Assembly: GCF_001696535.1 (NCBI RefSeq)
Contig: NZ_MBQE01000001.1
Location: 62,001-126,000 of the forward strand
DNA length: 64,000 bases
Source of the DNA: Stappia indica
Lineage (GTDB): Bacteria; Pseudomonadota; Alphaproteobacteria; Rhizobiales; Stappiaceae
Direction of reading: 5' to 3'
In this document: positions 52,192 through 60,919 of the stretch, piece after piece
Layout: every line of letters starts with the position of its first letter
Position numbering within the stretch: position 1 is the first letter of the stretch
Translations under genes and position numbers: made by a program
The notes under the pieces: model-generated
Seen by the model: the letters and a program-made list of their open reading frames with translations, nothing else
Databases searched by the model: none
What the model was told of the DNA's origin: nothing

Positions 52192-52201
52192 AGACGATTT
52201 T

Positions 52202-52492
52202 TTACTCAGCCGCCTCCAGATGCAGCTGTGGCAGGGTTTGGCGCAGGCGCACGAGACAGGCACAGCGCAGCAGAGAGGTGAAGTTGCGCGTCTCGCCCCT
52301 CAGTTCCAGAACCTCCGAATGGAGCTTGGAGATGAAGGCTGGCGTGCTGACACCCTCGCTCTGTGCGATCTCATCGATGATGTCCCAGAACGAGCGTTCG
52401 AGCCGGATGCTGGTGCTTTGTCCGTTCAGCCGCAGGCGACGGGTTTCGGGCTCGTAATCGCCCGGATCCTGTCCGGCAAAGAGATGGCACAT
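52202..52492 (-). CDS. Ribbon-helix-helix domain protein
   Basis: The 96-residue protein has an RHH DNA-binding motif: the strand NGQSTSIRLE followed by helices FWDIIDEIAQSEG and VSTPAFISKLHSEVL, as in the ArdK/RHH_4 group. It probably represses nearby genes as a dimer. Start at 52492 (MCHLFAGQ) is supported by the domain; the frame is open to 52573. The palindrome and the VOC/GMC genes lie directly downstream. Confidence 0.78.
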   Translation of the reverse strand: MCHLFAGQDPGDYEPETRRLRLNGQSTSIRLERSFWDIIDEIAQSEGVSTPAFISKLHSEVLELRGETRNFTSLLRCACLVRLRQTLPQLHLEAAE

Positions 52493-52601
52493 GTGCTTTC
52501 CTCCCACATGACGGCCGGAGTTGTTGTTTCCGGTCCTTGGGATGCATGGTAGCGCCGTTCGCGCCCCGTACAAGTAGACCTCAGCACAAGCTGCAGGCGG
52601 G

Positions 52602-53474
52602 TCAGTGCACAGGACCGCCCGTCGGGAGATCGAGATCGTCGCGCTCGGGGCGGGTGATTTCCGCGCCGAGCAGATAGGAAAACGCTGTCACCCCCATCAG
52701 GTCGCTGGCGACCTCGCAGCGGAACGAGAGGTCGTACCAGCGGTCTCTTCCCTGGATGGCGGCTCCCTTTGCCTCCAGCGCGAGTCCCGACAGCGTGGCC
52801 TCCTCACGAGCTTCCGCGATGGCATAGTCGAATCGCCGGTCGGGATGTTCACGCCGCAACTGCTCCACCGCCTCGTAGGTACACAGCTGGAAGATCTGCT
52901 CCTCGGGGTCGGCAAGAGCCAGGTCGGCGAGGGACGCACGGCCGAGCGCCGTGTCCCGGAGCCGTGAGGTGTAGAGCGTGCGGGCCTCGACCATCTCGCG
53001 CTGACGCGAGGGAGCCTGGGTCAACCGGTCGGTCGCCTTGCCGGACGGGGAGGGCGGAGGGACGGACATGCGCGGCTCCGCAGTCGCCTCGGCAGGCACC
53101 GTCTGCTGCTGCACGATGGGCGGTGCGGGCGCGGCTGGTTCGTCCGGTGTCGCCTCGGCCGGGGACGGGGAAGGCGGAGTTGCTCCACGTTCGCCCTGCC
53201 GCTGCGGAAATCGCATGCCCGGAGAGACGAGAACGACATCCATCGCATCCTCGCCGGCAACACCAAACGGCTTCGGAGGATCTGCGAAGAGGAGCAGGAT
53301 GAGAGCTGCTGCAACGTGCAGCGCCAGTGACAACGCCAGTCCGACCGGTTTCCCGCCGCGCTCCTGCGGGCTCTGCGAATCCGCATCATGACCCGCCAAC
53401 GTCGGCGCGATATCGTCCGCTCGATCGTCGGTCGGTGCTGAGCTGTCTGGAGATCCTGGAATAGTTGGCTTCAC
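52602..53474 (-). CDS. DUF930 domain protein with TonB-like N-terminal anchor
   Basis: The 290-residue protein has a cytoplasmic acidic start, one membrane helix (about 46-63, LALSLALHVAAALILLLF) like TonB-type anchors, a long Pro/Ala-rich linker (90-160) and a C-terminal periplasmic DUF930 domain: QLCTYEAVEQLRREHPDRRF, then GAAIQGRDRWYDLSFRCEV. Function is unknown. It lies 65 bases from the tRNA-Pro gene. Confidence 0.83.
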   Translation of the reverse strand: MKPTIPGSPDSSAPTDDRADDIAPTLAGHDADSQSPQERGGKPVGLALSLALHVAAALILLLFADPPKPFGVAGEDAMDVVLVSPGMRFPQRQGERGATPPSPSPAEATPDEPAAPAPPIVQQQTVPAEATAEPRMSVPPPSPSGKATDRLTQAPSRQREMVEARTLYTSRLRDTALGRASLADLALADPEEQIFQLCTYEAVEQLRREHPDRRFDYAIAEAREEATLSGLALEAKGAAIQGRDRWYDLSFRCEVASDLMGVTAFSYLLGAEITRPERDDLDLPTGGPVH

Positions 53475-53538
53475 ACCGCGCGCTCGCCAGGATCCCGGCC
53501 GCTGCAGGCGTGTCGTGCAATCGGCTGGATTGCAAAAA

Positions 53539-53616
53539 ATGGTCGGGCAGGCCGGATTTGAACCGACGACCCCTTCACCCCCAGTGAAGTGCGCTACCAG
53601 GCTGCGCTACTGCCCG
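53539..53616 (-). tRNA. tRNA-Pro (anticodon GGG), CCA encoded
   Basis: The cloverleaf folds on the minus strand: acceptor CGGGCAG/CTGCCCG, discriminator A, encoded CCA (53541-53539), D-arm GCGC..GCGC, anticodon stem CTTCA/TGAAG with loop CTGGGGG giving anticodon GGG, and T-loop GGTTCAAATCC. Six T follow the CCA, which should end transcription. Confidence 0.93.
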
Positions 53617-53688
53617 ACTGCCCGCTGTCGCGAGCCCGTTCTTCCTATCCGCTTCGCAAGGGGCACGCAAGCGCTTAAGCCCATGCAC

Positions 53689-54960
53689 TCACCGCTGATG
53701 CGAGACCCGTGCACCGGCTGTGGAGAGACGGCGGCCGGCCGAGCTTCTCCAGGCATATTCGCAGGCGATAAGTCCCCATGCGAGGCCATACAGCAGGTAC
53801 AGGTGACGCCAGCGGTCGGTGTCGATGATCGCCGACATCAGCATGTGGCCGAGCAGGACGACGAACACGCATTGCGCTGCCCATGTCCACGGGCGCCGCT
53901 GGAAGATCAGCGGGAAAAGGCGGACGGCGGTGAAGACGACGAGCGACAGATAGGCGACGCCGCCGAGCCAGCCATAGGTGGTGAACGCCTTCAGGTAGGT
54001 GTTGTGCTCGTCCTCGGGGAAGAAGTTGCGGAACTGCAGCGGACCGAGGCCGAACGGGTTGTCCAGCACCATCTGGAAGCCGAGCGAGTATCGCGCGAAC
54101 CGGCCGAGCCGTGCGGTGTCGTAGTCCTGAACCAGCTTGGCGCGCTGCAAAAGCATGCCGGAAATCGAATCCACCGACAGCGCAATTGCGATCATGGCAA
54201 GCAGCGCAAGGGTTCCGGCAATTCCGAACAGGATCAGCCGGCTGCGCTCGCCGCGATCCTGCGTCATGGAGAACAGGATCAGGTAAAGGCCCGCGCCGGA
54301 AAAAGCCGCAAGGCCCCAGGCGGCACGCGAGAAGCTGAGCAGGATGCCGAAGCTGAGCACCGCGAGAACGGCGATGGCGATCAGGGAGCGCTTGAGCGGG
54401 CGAGTCAGCACCGCATGCAGGGCGATGGCCCAGGGCAGCACAAGGAAGGGGCCGAAGACGTTCGGATCCTGGAACGTGCCCTTGGCCCGGCCATACAGTG
54501 TGAAAAGACTGCCGGGCAACACGCCGAAATATCCGCCGATGCCGAGAAGCGCGACGATGACCGCGCTGGCCGTATAGGCGTTCGCGATGGTTGCGAGACG
54601 CGTCGGATCGCTAGCGGTCACTGCGGCGAAGAAGACGGCGGTCAGGGCAAGGAAGCCGGTCACGGCGATGTACATGATCGCCTCGCCGAAATCGTCCGAC
54701 ATCAGCGTCGCCAGGAGGCCGCCGCAGATGAACAGGACGATCACCAGCAGGAGCGGGCCGACGGCCGGAGAAAATCTCGGGCCCGACAGCAGCCAGCCGG
54801 ACAGCACCACGACCATGGCGAGTTCGTAGGGCGCCGGCTCGCGCAGCACGAAACCGCCGAGAAACGTGACCACCCACAGTGCGATCGTGCCGATGACGCG
54901 CGTGTCGATGCGCAGCCCTGCACCGCCGCCGGCAAGTCCGCTATGGGCGGCCGTGCTCAA
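53689..54960 (-). CDS. O-antigen ligase/polymerase-like membrane protein (Wzy/WaaL family)
   Basis: The 423-residue inner-membrane protein has about 11 hydrophobic helices and the Wzy_C signature: a periplasmic loop with NPFGLGPLQF and the conserved His in PEDEHNTYLKAF before the next helix pair. It probably polymerises or ligates polysaccharide repeats on undecaprenol. Its start overlaps the transferase stop by four bases, so it belongs to the exopolysaccharide cluster. Confidence 0.85.
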   Translation of the reverse strand: MSTAAHSGLAGGGAGLRIDTRVIGTIALWVVTFLGGFVLREPAPYELAMVVVLSGWLLSGPRFSPAVGPLLLVIVLFICGGLLATLMSDDFGEAIMYIAVTGFLALTAVFFAAVTASDPTRLATIANAYTASAVIVALLGIGGYFGVLPGSLFTLYGRAKGTFQDPNVFGPFLVLPWAIALHAVLTRPLKRSLIAIAVLAVLSFGILLSFSRAAWGLAAFSGAGLYLILFSMTQDRGERSRLILFGIAGTLALLAMIAIALSVDSISGMLLQRAKLVQDYDTARLGRFARYSLGFQMVLDNPFGLGPLQFRNFFPEDEHNTYLKAFTTYGWLGGVAYLSLVVFTAVRLFPLIFQRRPWTWAAQCVFVVLLGHMLMSAIIDTDRWRHLYLLYGLAWGLIACEYAWRSSAGRRLSTAGARVSHQR

Positions 54961-56516
54961 TAGGCGTTCTCCGACTTGAAGAGGGCCAACGGCGTCGCCA
55001 GCAGGATCCGCAGATCGAAGAGGATCGACCAGTTCTCGATGTAGTAGACGTCGTACTCGACGCGCTTCTGGATCTTCTCCGGCGTATCGACTTCACCGCG
55101 CCAGCCGTTGATCTGGGCCCAGCCGGTGACGCCCGGCTTCACCTTGTGGCGAGCGAAGTAGCCGTCCACGACCTCGTCCCAGAGCTTTTCGTTGGTGTGG
55201 GCATTGACCGCATGCGGCCGCGGCCCGACCAGCGAAAGGTCGCCTTTGATCACGTTGAAGAGCTGCGGCAGCTCGTCCAGCGACGAACGGCGGATGAAGC
55301 GGCCGACACGAGTGACGCGCGGGTCGTTGCGGGTCACCACCTTCTTCGCGCCCGGATCCGCCATCTCGTGATACATGGACCGGAACTTGAGGACCTCGAT
55401 CACCTCGTTGTTGAAGCCATAGCGCTTCTGGCGAAACAGGATGGGTCCCTTGCTCTCCAGCTTCACGGCGAGCGCGGTCGCGAGCATCACCGGCGACAGC
55501 AGCACGATCATCAGGCTTGCCACGGTCAGGTCGAACGCACGCTTTGCGATGCTGTCCCAGTCGGCCAGCGGCTTGTGCACCACATCGACGATCGGAACGG
55601 TTCCGATGAACGACGAGGCACGGTCGCGGAAGGTGAGCTTGTCGGTATGCGCCGAAAGACGGATGTCGACCGGCAGCACCCAAAGCGTCTTCAGGAACTC
55701 GAGCAGCCGTTTTTCTGCGCGCAGCGGGATCGTCACGATCAGCATGTCGATACGCGCAATGCGGGCAAATTCGACGAGATCGCTGACTGTACCGAGCTTC
55801 GGATAACCGGCGACGATATCGGGCGAGCGGTCGCCCTTGCGGTCGTCGAACAGGCCGCAGATGCGGATGTCGTTATTGGGCTGGCGCTCGATTTCGTGGA
55901 TGAAGTCGGCCGCCACCTGGCCGCCGCCGACGATCACGGCGCGACGTTCCAGCCGGCCTTCCCGCGTCCATTTTCGCACGAAGATCGTGACCAGCGTGCG
56001 GGCCGTGAGCAGTGTCGCCAGGCCGAAGCCGTACCAGATGATCAGCAGGTCGCCCGGCAGGCCGCGCATGACATTGCCAAATGTCTTGGCCATGAACAGG
56101 GTGACGAACACCAGCGTCCAGGCGATGGTCATGCGCGCGGCCTGGGCTACCATGTTGCGCATCAACGGGATCTGGTAGCAGTCCGAAGCCTGAAAGAAGG
56201 CCGAAGACAGCAGCAGCGCTGTGGCAACCGGCAACAGCGCCGTCGACGAGGCCAGCGGCACGCCTCCGGAATGCAGGGAGGCGAAGCCGAACGCGGTGAC
56301 AATGACGAGGTCGGCAAGGCGTACGGTTCCGCCCAGCACGCTCGGCGAGATCACGGACGTCTGAAGACCGTTGGCGATCTTGACGGCCAGCGGCGACAGC
56401 TTGCTGTTGCTGAACTGCGGGTTGGCGTTCTCACTTTCCGTCTCCGCGCTGCTCGGCATCACGTTGTGCAGCAGCTGCGTGGTGTGGTGCGGGGGCACGT
56501 CCTTGGCCTCCTTCAT
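54957..56516 (-). CDS. Undecaprenyl-phosphate sugar phosphotransferase (initiating glycosyltransferase)
   Basis: The 519-residue enzyme loads the first sugar-1-phosphate on undecaprenyl phosphate. It has four to five N-terminal membrane helices, a central Rossmann-like CoA-binding domain (VIVGGGQVAADFIHEI), and the C-terminal bacterial sugar transferase domain (from about 330) with KRAFDLTVA, LFRQKRYGFNNEVIEVLKFR and PQLFNVIKGDLSLVGPRPHA. The first sugar is unknown; WcaJ-type enzymes use glucose. Overlaps the glycosyltransferase gene by four bases. Confidence 0.9.
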   Translation of the reverse strand: MKEAKDVPPHHTTQLLHNVMPSSAETESENANPQFSNSKLSPLAVKIANGLQTSVISPSVLGGTVRLADLVIVTAFGFASLHSGGVPLASSTALLPVATALLLSSAFFQASDCYQIPLMRNMVAQAARMTIAWTLVFVTLFMAKTFGNVMRGLPGDLLIIWYGFGLATLLTARTLVTIFVRKWTREGRLERRAVIVGGGQVAADFIHEIERQPNNDIRICGLFDDRKGDRSPDIVAGYPKLGTVSDLVEFARIARIDMLIVTIPLRAEKRLLEFLKTLWVLPVDIRLSAHTDKLTFRDRASSFIGTVPIVDVVHKPLADWDSIAKRAFDLTVASLMIVLLSPVMLATALAVKLESKGPILFRQKRYGFNNEVIEVLKFRSMYHEMADPGAKKVVTRNDPRVTRVGRFIRRSSLDELPQLFNVIKGDLSLVGPRPHAVNAHTNEKLWDEVVDGYFARHKVKPGVTGWAQINGWRGEVDTPEKIQKRVEYDVYYIENWSILFDLRILLATPLALFKSENAY

Positions 56517-57751
56517 TCATGCCTGCCCGGCGAGCCGGCTTCCCGGTTCGCCAAAGCGCTGGCGGAAACCAGCGTCGACGTCTCCGGGCTCCGTCCAGCC
56601 TTGTCTTGCCGCTTCACGCCCCGGGTCTCCAGATAGAGCGAGGTGATACGGTCGTTCATGAGTTCGACATTGAAGGTTTCCGAAAGGCATTTGCGCTGCC
56701 CCTCCGCCCGCCGGCGCATAGCATCCGCATCGCTGAACGCGGCAGCCATGGCCGCCGCCAGCTCGTCGACATTGCCCGGTGTCACCAGCTTGTCGGCGTA
56801 GCGGCCGAAAATTTCGGGAATGCCGCCTACACGCGTGGCGATCAGCGGCACTTTCGCAGCCACGGTCTCCAGCACGATATAGGGCATCGCCTCGGCGCGG
56901 GAAGGAACCACGACGCAGCGCGCTTGCCGGAACGCCTCGCGGGCGGGCATCGCTCCCAGGAAGACGACGCGTTCGGCGAGGCCGAGCTCGCGCACCATCG
57001 CCTCATAGCGCGGGCGATCTTCGCCTTCACCGACGATATGGGCGCGTGCCGTCATCCCGTAGGTGCTTTCCAGCCGCGCTAGCGCCTGGATGAACAGGTC
57101 GGGGCCCTTCAGGTCGCGCAGCATGCCGATGAACATGAAGTCGGCGGCATCCGCCTGCGGCGGCACTTCGGAGAATTCTTCCGGCGCGAGCCCGTTGTAG
57201 ACGACGCGGGCGGCGACCTTCGGCTGGGCGACCTTCGATTCGTACGCCGAGTACTCGTAGTCGGAAACGAAGACGAGGCCGTCGGTAAAGCGCTCCTGCA
57301 GCCGCTCCAGGGCGAAATAGATTCGCCCCTCGATTCGCTGCGGATCGTAGTGGAGGCTGCCGCCATGCGGGCAGTAGATGCGCGTGACCTTGCGTCCGCG
57401 GAGCCGCAGCAGCGTGCCGATGGACCGCGCGAACACGCCGCCCTTGGCTCCGTGGCCGTGCAGCACGTCCGGCTTCAGGTCGCGCACGTGCCGAAAAAGG
57501 GAGAGCGCAGCGCCGATATCGGCGGGCGTCACATGGCGACGCATCGGGAACCGCGCGATGCCGAGGGCGAGCTGCGGAGCGAGGCGGGCAATGGCCTCTG
57601 CCTCGAACGTGCCGCCGGTGGAGGCGTCGCAGATGACGCCGACCTGATGCCCGGCACGTGTTTGGGCAAGCGCCAGGTCCGAGATATGGCGGAAGATGCC
57701 GCCGATCGGGGCACGAACGATGTGAACGATGCGCAAGGGCGCGGCGGTCAT
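56513..57751 (-). CDS. Family 4 glycosyltransferase
   Basis: The 412-residue GT-B enzyme adds a sugar to the growing exopolysaccharide repeat. It shows HGHGAKGGVFARSIG in the N-terminal domain, and in the C-terminal domain FIGMLRDLKGPDLFIQALARL, VVPSRAEAMPYIVLETVA with the E-x7-E type donor motif, and TRVGGIPEI. The ATG at 57751 follows GGGAG; the frame is open to 57805. The specificity is unknown. Confidence 0.9.
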   Translation of the reverse strand: MTAAPLRIVHIVRAPIGGIFRHISDLALAQTRAGHQVGVICDASTGGTFEAEAIARLAPQLALGIARFPMRRHVTPADIGAALSLFRHVRDLKPDVLHGHGAKGGVFARSIGTLLRLRGRKVTRIYCPHGGSLHYDPQRIEGRIYFALERLQERFTDGLVFVSDYEYSAYESKVAQPKVAARVVYNGLAPEEFSEVPPQADAADFMFIGMLRDLKGPDLFIQALARLESTYGMTARAHIVGEGEDRPRYEAMVRELGLAERVVFLGAMPAREAFRQARCVVVPSRAEAMPYIVLETVAAKVPLIATRVGGIPEIFGRYADKLVTPGNVDELAAAMAAAFSDADAMRRRAEGQRKCLSETFNVELMNDRITSLYLETRGVKRQDKAGRSPETSTLVSASALANREAGSPGRHE

Positions 57752-57875
57752 CTGGAAACTCCCTGGCTCAACGCTTCGGCGCGCCTGGATTATCTTCCAG
57801 GTCACGCTCGAAGAACGCTAGCAGACAGGGATGAGTCGCTGGTTAATCCATGACCGAGGGAAAGCCGTGCGATGA

Positions 57876-58433
57876 TTAGAAGAATCGCTCTCGCACATAG
57901 ATCGTGTCGCCGGGGCGGACAGGATCGGTGATCGGCACGCGGCCGCTGATCACTTCGCCGTTGATCTGGCGCGTGATGTCGACCGAGTTCTGCTGGCCGC
58001 GAGGCGTGAAGCCGCCCGCCGTGGCGATCGCGTTCTGGGCCGTCATGCCGGCGACATAGGGATACTGTCCGGCGTTCGTGACTTCGCCCATGACGAAAAC
58101 GGGACGATAGGTTGCGACTTCGACGGATACGTCCGGATCGCGCAAATACCCGTTTTTCAAGCGATTTGTGATCTGGCTCTCGAGTTCGCGGACCGTCAGT
58201 CCGCGTGCCGCGACGCTGCCGATGAGCGGCATCGCGATATAGCCGGCCTGATCCACCGTGTAGGTGTTGTTGAGGTCCTGCTGGCCGAAGACGATGACCC
58301 TCAGCACGTCGCTGGAGTCCAGCCGGTAGGGCTTGGTGAGGATGTCGTGAAATGCCGTGGGGGGCTGGCGGTATCCGCTGCAGGCGGCGACCGTCAGAGC
58401 CAGGCAGAGGACGGCGATGAGGCGCGTGAACAT
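57876..58433 (-). CDS. Polysaccharide export protein (Wza/GumB-like lipoprotein)
   Basis: The 185-residue outer-membrane lipoprotein has a signal with lipobox VAAC (Cys near 22), a polysaccharide-export domain (PYRLDSSDVLRVIVFGQQDL) and one SLBB domain (VFVMGEVTNAGQYPYVAGMTAQNAIATAGG). It is shorter than E. coli Wza, like GumB of Xanthomonas. The start at 58433 has CAGGAG upstream. It is divergent from the GumC-like gene. Confidence 0.88.
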   Translation of the reverse strand: MFTRLIAVLCLALTVAACSGYRQPPTAFHDILTKPYRLDSSDVLRVIVFGQQDLNNTYTVDQAGYIAMPLIGSVAARGLTVRELESQITNRLKNGYLRDPDVSVEVATYRPVFVMGEVTNAGQYPYVAGMTAQNAIATAGGFTPRGQQNSVDITRQINGEVISGRVPITDPVRPGDTIYVRERFF

Positions 58434-58604
58434 TCCGATCTCCTGAAGCGATTGCGCCATTCTTTTCCGCAACGTGGTTAACTTGCGGTGAATCCCGGCG
58501 ACGTCGGCGTCGTCTTGCAGGTTTACGATATCGATCGTGGGGTTAACTCTCCGCTTACCATGAATCGTCATCATCCTCGCAGACATCCTTCCGGAGTAGC
58601 GAGC

Positions 58605-60830
58605 ATGAATCAGCCGCACGCACCTGACGTCCGCCCGCCCGGCGTCGACGAGCGCGTCGAGATCGACCTTTCGGCGATCCTTACGGCCCTGCGTCGTTCG
58701 CTCCGCTGGATCGTGCCGCTTGTGGTTGGCGCAGTGGTCCTCACCTTTGTCATCCTTCAGTTTGTTCCGGCCCGCTACAGGGCCGAGTCGAAAGTGCTGA
58801 TCGAAACCTCGAACATCGTCTATCCGGGTGATGTGCGCGGCGCCGAGGAGGAGAGGGCGCTGCTCGACACCGAGGGCGTCGCCAGCCAGGTGGAGCTGCT
58901 GCAGTCTCGCGACCTGATGCGTCGCGTGGCCCAACGGCTCGATCTTGCCAGCGTTCCGGAGTTCGAAGCAGGCTCCAGCAGCCTCGTCCGCGAGATGTTC
59001 GTAGCGCTCGGACTGATGCGGGACGGCGACAGCAACACCCGCGAAGAGCGGGTTCTGAAGGTTTTCTACGACAATCTCGAGGTTTTCCGCGTCGATGGCT
59101 CGCGCGTCATCTCGGTCCGCTACGTTTCTCGCGATCCCGAGCTTGCGGCCCGCGTCGCGAACGCTGTCGTCGAGGAATATCTCGACCTCCAGTCGTCGGT
59201 AAAGCGCGAGACGACCGATATCGCCGCGGCCTCCCTGGAGCCGCAGATCGAGCGTCTGCGCGAGGAAGTCCAGGCGGCGCAGAAGCGCGTCGAGGATTTC
59301 CGGTCGCAGAACGACCTTCTGCTCGGAGCCGACAACCAGACGCTCGACCGTCAGCAGCTCGGCGAGATCGGCACCCAGCTGTCCGATGCTCGCGCCGCCC
59401 AGTCGCAGGCCGAGGCACGCGCCAAGCTGATCCGCAGTCAGCTCGGCGGTGGCGGCTCGCTCGACGGCATGCAGGACGTGCTGAACTCGCAGCTCATCCA
59501 GCGACTGCGCGAGCGCCAGGTGGAGTTGCAGGCGCGCATCGCCGAGCTGTCTACCACCCTGCTTCCCAACCATCCGCAGATTCGCGCGCTGCGCTCGCAG
59601 CTCGACGATTTCGAGCGGCAGATTCGCCAGGAGGCGGGTCGCGTGGCAGCTGGCCTCGAGAACGAGGCACGCATCCAGCAGGAGCGTGTGGCGTCCCTGC
59701 AGGCGACGCTGGACCAGCTAAAGACCCGTGCGGCGCAATCGAACGACGATCAGGTCCGGCTGCGTGACCTGGAGCGCGAAGCGGCCGTGAAGACCACTCA
59801 GCTGGATCAGTTGATGACCCGCTACCGCGAGGCCGACACGCGGCGCAACGCAACGGCAATCGGCGCCGATGCCCGCGTCATCTCGCGTGCGACCGTTCCT
59901 CTGGAGCCGTTCTCGCCCAAGGTGCCGCAGACGGTTGCCATCGCGGCATTCGTCTCGCTGATGCTGTCCGCCATAGCGGTCATCCTCGGCGTGTTCGTCT
60001 CCGGTCGCGCGTTTGTCACGCGCGTCATTGAGCCGGGCGAGGCGTCTGCCTCACGCGCCGCCATGCCTTCTGCAGATGCCGGCTCTATGAAGGCCGCTGA
60101 GGCACGAGCCGTGCCGGCATATGGCGCAGGCGCTTCGACCTTCTCTTATGGTTGGTCGGCTCCCGCTGCGGTGCAGCCGGCTGCAGCCGTCGCGGCAGAA
60201 GACGATGTCGATGAGGTGCCGCAGGATACCGGCGACGCGCCGGCTGCCGTGTCCGGGCTGGACGGCCCAGTGGCGGCTCCCGCGTCCCCACGCCCGCGCC
60301 GTGTTGCGGTCCTCAGCGTCGACAGCGACGAAATCTCGCAGAGCGTCACGTTCCGGCTGGTCCGTGCCGCCGCGGAGGAGGGGGTGATGCCCTTGTTCCT
60401 CGAGGTGCGGCCCGATCTTGCCGACCCGGAGGCCGTTCCCGGCTTCGCTGAGCTGCTCGACGGTACGGCATCTTTCGCCGGCGTGATCTACCGGGATGCA
60501 GCGTCGCGAGCTCATGTCATCGAGGCCGGACGGCGCGCAATCGACGACGAGCTTGCCCAGAACGAGCGGTTCGAGATGCTGATGGAAGCGATCGACCACA
60601 CCTACGATCAGGTGTTCTTCGATCTCGGCCTGATCGACGATTCTCTCATCAGTGCCCAGATCCTGGCGATGGCCGATCAGGTCGTCGTGGCCTCTGGCGG
60701 TTCGCCGGCGGATCCGGAGATGGAAGACGCCATGCGCATGCTCGAAGACCAGACCGGTGCGCCGGTGGTCGTCGAGACCGTCAGCGACGGCAGCCGTGAG
60801 CGGGCAGCGCGAGCCGACATGGCCGCGTGA
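58605..60830 (+). CDS. GumC/Wzc-like chain-length regulator with degenerate kinase domain
   Basis: The 741-residue inner-membrane protein has a Wzz domain with one helix (about 32-54) and a second at about 445-465, a long coiled coil between (220-400) and a G-rich GNVR-like region near PFSPKVPQ. The C-terminal part (about 560-741) is shaped like a BY-kinase ATPase, but where Walker A should read GxGKST it has SVDSDEISQSV (571-581), Walker A' is LFLEVRPDL, and no Tyr cluster ends the protein. It probably regulates chain length without kinase activity. ATG at 58605. Confidence 0.85.
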   Translation: MNQPHAPDVRPPGVDERVEIDLSAILTALRRSLRWIVPLVVGAVVLTFVILQFVPARYRAESKVLIETSNIVYPGDVRGAEEERALLDTEGVASQVELLQSRDLMRRVAQRLDLASVPEFEAGSSSLVREMFVALGLMRDGDSNTREERVLKVFYDNLEVFRVDGSRVISVRYVSRDPELAARVANAVVEEYLDLQSSVKRETTDIAAASLEPQIERLREEVQAAQKRVEDFRSQNDLLLGADNQTLDRQQLGEIGTQLSDARAAQSQAEARAKLIRSQLGGGGSLDGMQDVLNSQLIQRLRERQVELQARIAELSTTLLPNHPQIRALRSQLDDFERQIRQEAGRVAAGLENEARIQQERVASLQATLDQLKTRAAQSNDDQVRLRDLEREAAVKTTQLDQLMTRYREADTRRNATAIGADARVISRATVPLEPFSPKVPQTVAIAAFVSLMLSAIAVILGVFVSGRAFVTRVIEPGEASASRAAMPSADAGSMKAAEARAVPAYGAGASTFSYGWSAPAAVQPAAAVAAEDDVDEVPQDTGDAPAAVSGLDGPVAAPASPRPRRVAVLSVDSDEISQSVTFRLVRAAAEEGVMPLFLEVRPDLADPEAVPGFAELLDGTASFAGVIYRDAASRAHVIEAGRRAIDDELAQNERFEMLMEAIDHTYDQVFFDLGLIDDSLISAQILAMADQVVVASGGSPADPEMEDAMRMLEDQTGAPVVVETVSDGSRERAARADMAA

Positions 60831-60860
60831 TCCGCCCCTGGTGTCCTTGTCCTAAAAACG

Positions 60861-60894
60861 AAAAGGCCAGGCGAAATGCCTGGCCTTTTTTGTT
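60861..60894. terminator. Bidirectional terminator between GumC-like and GNAT-like genes
   Basis: AAAAGGCCAGGC (60861-60872) pairs with GCCTGGCCTTTT (60878-60889) over a five-base GAAAT loop, followed by T on the plus strand and preceded by A on it (T on the minus). It ends both convergent genes. Confidence 0.9.
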
Positions 60895-60919
60895 GTTCCA
60901 GCTTGGCCGAGAGGCTCGA

